NCBI GenBank assembly: GCA_002325615.1
Contig: DCSL01000057.1
Coordinates: forward strand, 1 to 9,614
Length of the DNA stretch: 9,614 nucleotides
From: Amoebophilaceae bacterium UBA1467
GTDB taxonomy: Bacteria; Bacteroidota; Bacteroidia; Cytophagales; Amoebophilaceae
Direction of reading: 5' to 3'
Part shown: positions 1 to 4,496 of the stretch, piece after piece
Layout of the letters: each line of letters starts with the position of its first letter
Numbering within the stretch: the first letter of the stretch is position 1
Notes under the pieces: model-generated
Told to the model about the DNA's origin: nothing
Seen by the model: the letters and a program-made list of their open reading frames with translations, nothing else
The model's database searches: none
Position numbers and translations under genes: made by a program

Positions 1-119
1 CAGTCCTCAATCTTTTCAATATTTCCGAATTTACCTGTATAGATCGAAGTGAGAGCAATTGAAGGTATGTGATGTTTTTTTAAATAAGTAAATATATCAA
101 TGATGCCAGGGTCTACTAA
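1..119 (-). pseudogene. Fragment of a DUF2608-like (HAD-type) protein, truncated at the window edge
   Basis: On the minus strand an open frame of 39 codons runs off the left edge of the window. It reads LVDPGIIDIFTYLKKH, then IPSIALTSIYTGKFGNIEKI. The string 'ALTsxYTGxFGNI' recalls the DUF2608 family of HAD-like proteins found in amoeba-associated bacteria; this is recognition from memory only. A TAG stop (122-120) lies directly upstream in frame, and no ATG, GTG or TTG occurs before the conserved part. The 5' end therefore appears lost or frameshifted. The rest of the gene, if any, lies outside the window, so an intact gene with a frameshift at this point cannot be excluded. The family call is tentative; that the frame derives from a protein is fairly likely. 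Confidence 0.4.
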
Positions 120-297
120 CTACCATTTTCCGATACATCGATCGAGCTTCTATAGGAGGCCTATAACCCCTTATAGTCATTCATTTACTCACTTTTATTG
201 AGCATGGGACATAATAAATCCCAGGGAGTCTATAGACGAAAACGCACTTGGTCTTTCCTGACCCTACATCATAGTTGTAGTTAGCAAAGTCCAGGGG

Positions 298-516
298 TTG
301 GAAAGTTTTAATAGAAATACAGGATTTAATTCTGAAGATATTGACGCAGTCAAGACAGCAAGAGGTAGTTTTGATAGCTATTGGCTTGCTTACGCTGAAT
401 TAACCAATCATTTTGCAATGATTTCATCTCGTATTTTTTATTCAGATATTTATTGCCAAGCATGGCTACTGCCAATGTTAGCTGCAACGTCGAGCATCTT
501 GGACAATTATTCATAG
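298..516 (+). CDS. Unidentified 72-residue ORF, possibly a gene remnant
   Basis: The frame is open from a TGA at 259-261 to a TAG at 514-516. The first usable start is TTG at 298, with no ATG near the beginning and no ribosome binding site. The product is protein-like in composition (for example ESFNRNTGFNSEDIDAV and IYCQAWLLPMLAATSSIL), with AT-rich third codon positions unlike the GC-richer neighbours. I do not recognise a family. Its last 10 bases overlap the end of the convergent DUF72 gene. The missing ATG, the short length and the neighbouring remnants suggest the tail of a degraded or transferred gene rather than a complete one. Confidence 0.3.
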   Translation: MESFNRNTGFNSEDIDAVKTARGSFDSYWLAYAELTNHFAMISSRIFYSDIYCQAWLLPMLAATSSILDNYS

Positions 517-1601
517 GCCAGCACTGTCTGCTTACCTCCTAAGCTGGGCGGCGATAGCTGCACTCCTTCCAACTTGTTGAGCTGCCGAATCATATACACC
601 GCCAAGTCTGCGCAAAGTGCCTTCTCTGGTTCGTGCAAAAGGAAATAGATGCTTGATAGTCCTTGTTCAAGCCACAGATGGAGCCTTGCTACCCATGCGT
701 CAATTCGCATATAGTCAGTAGCATGCAGGTTATTGCCTGTAAAACGAATAAATACCTCTCGCGTTGTCAGCGTTTGGTGCAAGACGTCTCTCCTACCTGC
801 CACATCGGTGATCACCGCTACAATGCCGTGCGCTTGCAAGAAAGAAAACAGTTCTTGCTGTGCTACTTCATCACTAAACCAAAGTGGGTGTCTCAACTCA
901 ACAGCCAGAGGGAACTCTTTGGGAATATGTGTGAGCAACTTCTGTAGTGCTTGCATACTGATGGGCTTGAAATAGGGCGGCAATTGCATAAAAGTCATGC
1001 CTAATGCCTGCTCAAAATGGAGTACGGCCTCTAGAAAAATGTCTAGGAGGTGCCGTTGCTTATCCATGTTGTTGCTGTGGCTGATGCTTTGAGGGATTTT
1101 GGGGCAGAACTGAAAGCCTGGGGTGGCTGCTTCTTTCCATTTTTTCACTTTCTCTACAGAGGGGATGCTATAAAATGTTGTATTGAGCTCTACGGTGTTG
1201 AACTGCTGGCAGTATATTTTTAAGAAGTCCCTAGCAGGGGTACCTTGAGGATACACTTTGCCTACAAAACTACGATCGGTCCATACAGAGCACCCTATAT
1301 GAACAGCAGGGACTTGGGTGCGTGGAGGCAACTTACCTAGCAGGGCTTGAGTGGCCGGCGAATCTTCAGGTAAATCCCAAGCCACCTGGGATAGTGCGCT
1401 TGCTTCTAACCGACCAAACTTCATAACAATGGATTCAAGTAGGCTGCCTACGGAGATAGCCCTTGCTAGCCCTTTGCGATTCTTCTCCGTCTCATTCAGT
1501 AACATGGCTTCTTGCAGCAACGTTTGTAGGACTGCTTGGCCAATGTCTGCCAAGTTTTTTATCCTGACATGCCTGACCTCTTTTCCAGCCCCTTCTAGCA
1601 A
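507..1601 (-). CDS. DUF72 (YecE-like) TIM-barrel family protein with an N-terminal extension
   Basis: The DUF72 domain fills residues ~99-350: HIGCSVWTDRSFVGKVYPQG (101-120), FNTVELNTTFY (134-144), FQFCPKIPQSISH (163-175), FMQLPPYF, LAVELRHPLWF and VFIRFTGNN. The family forms a TIM-like barrel; its biochemical role is not established. The 364-codon frame begins at a TTG (1601). The Bacteroidota version normally begins close to 'MKFGrv...', which matches MKFGRLEAS at residue 60 (ATG at 1424-1422), so the true start is probably 1424, giving 305 residues. Residues 1-59 look like a piece of another gene, described separately. No clear Shine-Dalgarno precedes either start. The gene stands alone on this strand and ends convergently with the ORF at 298-516. 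The family is certain; the start is not. Confidence 0.9.
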   Translation of the reverse strand: MLEGAGKEVRHVRIKNLADIGQAVLQTLLQEAMLLNETEKNRKGLARAISVGSLLESIVMKFGRLEASALSQVAWDLPEDSPATQALLGKLPPRTQVPAVHIGCSVWTDRSFVGKVYPQGTPARDFLKIYCQQFNTVELNTTFYSIPSVEKVKKWKEAATPGFQFCPKIPQSISHSNNMDKQRHLLDIFLEAVLHFEQALGMTFMQLPPYFKPISMQALQKLLTHIPKEFPLAVELRHPLWFSDEVAQQELFSFLQAHGIVAVITDVAGRRDVLHQTLTTREVFIRFTGNNLHATDYMRIDAWVARLHLWLEQGLSSIYFLLHEPEKALCADLAVYMIRQLNKLEGVQLSPPSLGGKQTVLAYE

Positions 1602-1653
1602 CTCCGCGTGTTCCCTAAAAAGATCTTTTGCACCAACCTAACGCAACAGCGCC
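1425..1653 (-). pseudogene. Possible degraded pdxT 5' segment in frame with the DUF72 gene
   Basis: Upstream of the likely DUF72 start the frame reads AKDLFREHAELLEGAGKEVR, then HVRIKNLADI. This resembles the opening of PdxT, the glutaminase subunit of pyridoxal 5'-phosphate synthase, whose N-terminus runs roughly 'GvLALQGafREHaxxLExxGxEVrxVR'. A GAVALG string is found further upstream (1653-1636) in a frame offset by one. Removing one T from the five-T run (complement of 1617-1621) joins the two as GAVALGWCKRSFREHAELLE. The later part (EAMLLNETEKNRKGLARAIS) only loosely recalls the region after the PdxT nucleophile, and no active-site GxCAG motif is present. Any PdxT origin would thus be a non-functional relic. 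The match is from memory, and the frameshift is inferred. Confidence 0.3.
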
Positions 1654-1657
1654 ATCA

Positions 1658-1934
1658 CTAGGGTTGAGAAAGCATAGCCGACCGTGGCAACAATAGCCCG
1701 GGGAAGCATACTTCATCGATTCCTCTACACGCAATACTGTTTAAAACATAGCTATCCGCAAAGCACTCAGCATTACTCCTAAGCACTGTAGGTTGCTGGT
1801 TGATAAAAGCAGTGACGTCAATGTCCTTTTTACACGAATTTTTGGGGATTGTTAAATCGACCAGAAGCAGAGTCAACAACTATGCGAGCCGGGATAATAA
1901 CCCCGAGTAACGCTTGGTTTTTCTCGATCAGTAC
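1658..1934 (-). pseudogene. Unidentified broken reading frame
   Basis: Two minus-strand frames offset by one base both look protein-like and adjoin. The first (1934-1830) reads VLIEKNQALLGVIIPARIVV, then DSASGRFNNPQKFV, and stops. The second, ending at 1658, includes KKDIDVTAFINQQPTVLRSN and SYVLNSIACRGIDEVCFPG. A single shift near the A-rich stretch around 1825-1845 would join them into about 90 residues. Neither frame has an ATG: the second opens with TTG straight after a stop. A strong AAGGAGG (complement of 1939-1945) sits just upstream of the first frame, but only CTG lies at proper spacing. I do not recognise the family. Confidence 0.3.
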
Positions 1935-2096
1935 CTATCCTCCTTAGGCATTGCTCCAAAATAAGTAATATGTTGAAAAACATAGCCAGAATTAAGGCAT
2001 AAATATGCTGAGTTAACGGCAGTTTCAAATTAAATTTTGCAAAAACGAAAAAAATACTTTTTCTTGGGGGAGGAATTCACCCTTAAAAAAATACAT

Positions 2097-2294
2097 ATGA
2101 AAGTGTTCGATAGCATTGTAACCGTTCTACTGATCGTTGGAGGCTTAAACTGGGGACTGGTTGGACTTTTTGAATTCGACTTGGTGCAAAGCATTTTTGG
2201 ACAAGGTGCCCTCATGCGAGTCATTTACACAATTGTCGGACTTTCCGCCATATGCAAAGTGATTCTCTGGAACATGGAAGAAGCCGCAGAATAG
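2097..2294 (+). CDS. DUF378 family small membrane protein
   Basis: A 65-residue protein starting at ATG 2097 (MKVFDSIVTVLLIVGGLNWG) and ending at TAG 2294. The GGLNWGLVGLFEFDLV motif (residues ~15-30) followed by a second hydrophobic stretch (VIYTIVGLSAICKVILW, ~42-58) is the signature of DUF378, a family of two-helix membrane proteins of unknown function that includes YuzA-like proteins. The same frame is open back to a TTG at 2037, but those 20 residues are Lys/Phe-rich and not part of the family, so ATG 2097 is preferred. A GGGGGAGGA tract at 2066-2074 is too far (23 nt) to serve this ATG as a normal ribosome binding site. The gene appears monocistronic. Confidence 0.85.
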   Translation: MKVFDSIVTVLLIVGGLNWGLVGLFEFDLVQSIFGQGALMRVIYTIVGLSAICKVILWNMEEAAE

Positions 2295-2401
2295 ATCGCG
2301 TTTAGGATAGTCTTCTACCTGTCGTAAGAACCTATTCATGGACGAACTGGTACTTCTCAGTGCAAGCCCAAGCAGCGTCTCTTTGGGAATCCGTTCTGCA
2401 G

Positions 2402-2422
2402 TAGAAGTAGTGAATACTTCTA
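2402..2422. repeat. Inverted repeat, 8-bp stem
   Basis: TAGAAGTA (2402-2409) is followed by a 5-nt loop (GTGAA) and its exact complement TACTTCTA (2415-2422). No T-run follows immediately, so it is not an obvious terminator. It lies 107 bp past the DUF378 stop. Confidence 0.45.
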
Positions 2423-2579
2423 ATTAAGTAGCGCTCTTGCGCAAATATCTTATTCTCCAAACAGTCGTTCTGATCTGTATACTGGGCATTAGTTGCTCTT
2501 TTTGTAACACTTGACCAGCTCCACACTCCCCCGCCCCATTTGGAGTTCATTTGGGGATCGTCAATACAAAGGAGTTCTG

Positions 2580-2611
2580 TACCTCAACCGCTTCTCAAAG
2601 AAGTTGAGGTA
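2580..2611. repeat. Two-part hairpin (8 bp + 5 bp stem, 3-nt loop)
   Basis: TACCTCAA (2580-2587) pairs with TTGAGGTA (2604-2611). Inside, CTTCT (2591-2595) pairs with AGAAG (2599-2603) around a CAA loop, with a 3-nt bulge (CCG, 2588-2590) on one side only. A bulged stem like this resembles the subterminal hairpins of IS200/IS605-type elements or the folded end of an RNA. No TnpA or TnpB remnant was seen, and the stem is not followed directly by a U-run, so its role is open. Confidence 0.5.
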
Positions 2612-2653
2612 TTCGGTACTATTCCAGCACTTGACATATTTTTTTCTGTTGCT

Positions 2654-2680
2654 GGCGCCTAATTTTTTATTTCGGGCGCC
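2654..2680. repeat. GGCGCC inverted repeat with an AT-rich loop
   Basis: GGCGCC occurs at 2654-2659 and 2675-2680, separated by an AT-rich 15-nt loop (taattttttatttcg). Because GGCGCC is its own complement, the copies count as either a direct or an inverted repeat. It could form a 6-bp GC stem in RNA, but no T-tract follows the second copy. Confidence 0.35.
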
Positions 2681-2749
2681 TTGTCAGTACCTCTAAGTTG
2701 GCTTAAGGCCTCGTTTTTTGCTTACCTAAAAAAATAAACGTAAGCTGGA

Positions 2750-2757
2750 TACTTTTG
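2750..2757 (+). promoter_or_regulatory. Candidate Bacteroidota -7 promoter box for the metal permease
   Basis: TACTTTTG matches the Bacteroidota -7 consensus TAnnTTTG exactly and is the same octamer found before the tRNA. Transcription would begin near 2764, giving a leader of about 60 nt before the ATG at 2824. The expected -33 TTTG is not at the usual 19-21 nt distance (there is TAAA at 2727-2730; the nearest TTTG is 2717-2720, 29 nt away), so the promoter is weak or needs an activator. Confidence 0.4.
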
Positions 2758-2762
2758 CATTA

Positions 2763-2806
2763 GTTGACACTGCACTCTAAAAATGTTGACACTGCACTCT
2801 AAAAAT
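2763..2806. repeat. Perfect 22-bp tandem duplication in the permease leader
   Basis: Two identical 22-bp units lie head to tail at 2763-2784 and 2785-2806. Each begins GTTGACACTGCACTCT and ends with AAAAAT. The duplication begins at the transcription start predicted from the box at 2750-2757 and ends 17 bp before the permease ATG. Each unit also contains TTGACA, a -35-like hexamer. No mismatch separates the copies, which suggests a recent slippage or duplication event, or selection to keep both. Confidence 0.9.
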
Positions 2807-2823
2807 AAAGAACAGGATCGATC

Positions 2824-3696
2824 ATGGAAACAATTTGGACCATACTTGTTGCCTCACTGGCTGCCGTTAACTGTAGCTTGATTGGTATGTATTTAGTGCT
2901 TAGAAAAGCAGCTATGATGGGCGATGCAATCGCCCACGCAGTTTTACCAGGTATTGTCATTGCGTTTTTGCTAGCTGGCTCTAAGACTTCGTTGGTGGTC
3001 CTCATAGGAGCGGGTAGTGTAGGTATTTTGGCTACCCTGTTGATGGAATTTTTGCATAGACAAGTCAGACTGCAGTCAGATGCTTCCATTGGTATCAACT
3101 TCACTTGGCTATTTGCACTAGGCATCATTCTCATTTCCTTTTTTAGTAAAAATATTGATCTGGACCCAGACTGTATATTGTACGGTGAGATAGCTTATGT
3201 ACCCCTTGACACATGGGTAGGGCCAGGAGGCATCAACCTAGGCCCGAGGGCTGTTTACATACTTGTTGTAATGCTGTTAGCCAATCTGGGCTTTATCCTA
3301 CTCAGCTACAAAGAGTTATCTGTTACCACCTTTGATCCTTCTTTTGCCACTAGCATCGGCATGAATACTGCCTTGTGGCACTATTTGCTGATGGGCGCTA
3401 CCTCTTTCACCACGGTGGCGGCCTTTGAGGTCGTAGGCGCTATCCTCGTTGTAGCACTTTTGGTAGGACCTCCAGCCACTGCTTATCTGCTCACCCAGCG
3501 TTTGCCCAAAATGTTAATGATTGCTTCACTAGTAGGTATATTGACTGCTGTGGGTGGGTATTACCTAGCCATATGGGTTAACGGTTCTATGGCTGGGGCA
3601 ATGGCTACCACAGCTGGTTGCTTTTTTTCAGCCACCTTATTGGTGCAGCAGTGGAAACAAAAAAAGCCCAAAGCACTCTCAAATCCTATTGTTTAG
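2824..3696 (+). CDS. ABC-3 family metal (Mn/Zn/Fe) ABC transporter permease
   Basis: A 290-residue polytopic inner-membrane protein of the ZnuB/MntB/TroC type, which forms the channel of an ABC importer for manganese, zinc or iron. Family hallmarks are MYLVLRKAAMMGDAIAHAVL (22-41) with the conserved D-A-I-A-H-A-V-L-P-G run, QSDASIGINFTWLFALGIIL, the DLDCxLYGEI-like DPDCILYGEIAYVPLD, and the EVVGAILVVALLVGPPATAY coupling region near residues 203-222. Length and architecture (about eight or nine hydrophobic segments) are normal and the frame is intact. The metal cannot be read from the sequence. No ATPase, second permease or solute-binding protein lies next to it in this window, though such genes are usually adjacent, so partners must be encoded elsewhere. 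A 9-bp hairpin overlaps its stop codon. Confidence 0.9.
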   Translation: METIWTILVASLAAVNCSLIGMYLVLRKAAMMGDAIAHAVLPGIVIAFLLAGSKTSLVVLIGAGSVGILATLLMEFLHRQVRLQSDASIGINFTWLFALGIILISFFSKNIDLDPDCILYGEIAYVPLDTWVGPGGINLGPRAVYILVVMLLANLGFILLSYKELSVTTFDPSFATSIGMNTALWHYLLMGATSFTTVAAFEVVGAILVVALLVGPPATAYLLTQRLPKMLMIASLVGILTAVGGYYLAIWVNGSMAGAMATTAGCFFSATLLVQQWKQKKPKALSNPIV

Positions 3697-3720
3697 CACA
3701 GGTATTGTCATTGTGCTAAA
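3692..3720 (+). terminator. Hairpin overlapping the permease stop codon
   Basis: TTTAGCACA (3692-3700) and TGTGCTAAA (3712-3720) form a perfect 9-bp stem with an 11-nt loop. The TAG stop (3694-3696) lies inside the left arm. The nearest T-run (3743-3748) starts 22 nt past the stem, so this is either an atypical terminator or a 3'-end stabilising structure. The segment CAGGTATTGTCATTG across the loop is repeated exactly inside the permease gene at 2948-2962. Confidence 0.45.
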
Positions 3721-3800
3721 GGCGATTTATCTTAGGCCAGGTATTTTTTAGAGCCTTCGAGCGAAAGGAAATTTTTGGCCACATTTTCAAAATAATTGGG

Positions 3801-4169
3801 ATGAAAGTAATCGGTAAGCTACTCGAAATGCAAGCAACGCAGCAAGTTTCAGACACTTTTAAGAAGCGGGTGTTTATTCTTGAACATGCAGAAAACCCAC
3901 AATATCCGGAATATATTTCTTTTGAATTAATACAAGATCGATGCGACCTACTAGACAGCTTCCAACTGGGTCAAGAGGTTGAGATTAGCTTCAACCTGAA
4001 AGGGAGGAAATGGGTAAACCCTGAGGGAGCAACGAAGTACTTCAACGCTCTACAAGCATGGCGCATAGAGGCAGTAGCCCCGGGAAGCAGCCAGATCCCT
4101 AGAGAAGAAAATATTTCTACAAACAGCATGGCAGCAGCGGCCAACGAGGAAGACGACCTCCCCTTCTAG
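3801..4169 (+). CDS. DUF3127 protein with an SSB-like acidic C-terminal tip
   Basis: A 122-residue soluble protein matching DUF3127, a family found mainly in Bacteroidota. Residues 1-92 give the conserved domain: MKVIGKLLEMQATQQVSDTF, KKRVFILEHAENPQYPEYIS, FELIQDRCDLLDSFQLGQEV, and KYFNALQAWRIEAV. The alternating beta pattern with 'GQEVEISFNLKGRKW' suggests an OB-fold, by analogy with other family members. A flexible linker (SSQIPREENISTNSMAAAA) leads to NEEDDLPF at the extreme C-terminus. That tip closely resembles the DDDIPF tail by which bacterial single-stranded DNA-binding protein recruits repair and replication partners. A role in DNA or RNA binding is inferred, not shown. Upstream there is no clear Shine-Dalgarno (GAAAGGAAA lies too far away). 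No operon partner is evident. Confidence 0.85.
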   Translation: MKVIGKLLEMQATQQVSDTFKKRVFILEHAENPQYPEYISFELIQDRCDLLDSFQLGQEVEISFNLKGRKWVNPEGATKYFNALQAWRIEAVAPGSSQIPREENISTNSMAAAANEEDDLPF

Positions 4170-4184
4170 TCGCTAAGCACTATC

Positions 4185-4343
4185 TCACCTTTTTAAAAAT
4201 GTCCCGAATCCGGGATGTCCGCCGTTGTTCTCATACAGTATAGTCATCATGAGGTCTGTTTCTTGTCTTAGGCACTTTATGTGAAAAGTACTAGCGGCTG
4301 TAACATCCATAACTCCTATCAAGGCTTGATGGATAACGCTCGG
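4185..4343 (-). pseudogene. Remnant of an unidentified protein's C-terminus
   Basis: Facing the DUF3127 gene, a minus-strand frame between two TGA stops encodes 52 residues: PSVIHQALIGVMDVTAAST, then FHIKCLRQETDLMMTILYEN, then NGGHPGFGTFLKR. Composition and a run of hydrophobic then basic residues look like a genuine protein end. An in-frame ATG (4310-4308) would allow a 41-residue product, but no ribosome binding site precedes it and I do not recognise the family. The most likely reading is the 3' end of a decayed gene. A small tcccg/cggga stem (4202-4215) lies within it. Confidence 0.3.
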
Positions 4344-4496
4344 TCATGTATGTTGGGCAGGAGGTAGCTAGGCTAACATTTTTCAATCAGGCGCAACAAA
4401 CGAAGGGGCCAACAGTATTGGTGTACTGTGCCACACCATAAGTCTGTTTGCCATGCATTGCGTCTATACGGTAAATGGGATTAGCTAGATGAAAGT
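4344..4496. other. Leader region of the histidine kinase gene, no gene seen
   Basis: No credible ORF is present. A TTTG at 4447-4450 lies 21 nt before TAAATGGG (4472-4479), which matches the Bacteroidota -7 box only in part, so a weak promoter here is possible. An AGGAGG (4360-4365) has no start codon at suitable distance. Confidence 0.3.

Larger units (their letters stand above)
2295..2749. other. Long gap without a convincing gene; structured DNA
   Basis: No ORF here resembles a known protein. The longest frame (minus strand, 72 codons, 2550-2332) has an ATG but no recognisable family and runs across a hairpin. The stretch contains three inverted repeats, listed separately, several T-runs and one TTGACA (2631-2636) without a properly spaced -10 box. 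It may contain the decayed end of a mobile element, but no transposase remnant was recognised. Confidence 0.5.

Noticed and set aside
2037..2096. TTG start extending the DUF378 protein by 20 residues
   Set aside because: The extension is Lys/Phe-rich, outside the family's usual length, and uses a rare start. ATG 2097 fits the family start.
2332..2550. 72-codon minus-strand ORF with an ATG start in the gap after the DUF378 gene
   Set aside because: It has no recognisable family, Trp/Cys/Tyr-rich composition and a hairpin inside. No ribosome binding site or partner gene supports it.
2631..2659. TTGACA at 2631 as a sigma70-type promoter for the permease
   Set aside because: At 17-nt spacing the -10 position is GGCGCC, and Bacteroidota do not use this consensus. 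The TAnnTTTG box at 2750 is better placed.
2511..2696. 61-codon plus-strand ORF with a hydrophobic C-terminal half
   Set aside because: Its residues come largely from the hairpin and T-rich tracts, so the hydrophobic stretch reflects base composition rather than a membrane protein.
4202..4215. tcccg-aatc-cggga inverted repeat as terminator of the DUF3127 gene
   Set aside because: The stem is only 5 bp and no T-run follows it. The T-rich stretch lies before it, so terminator function is not supported on the plus strand.
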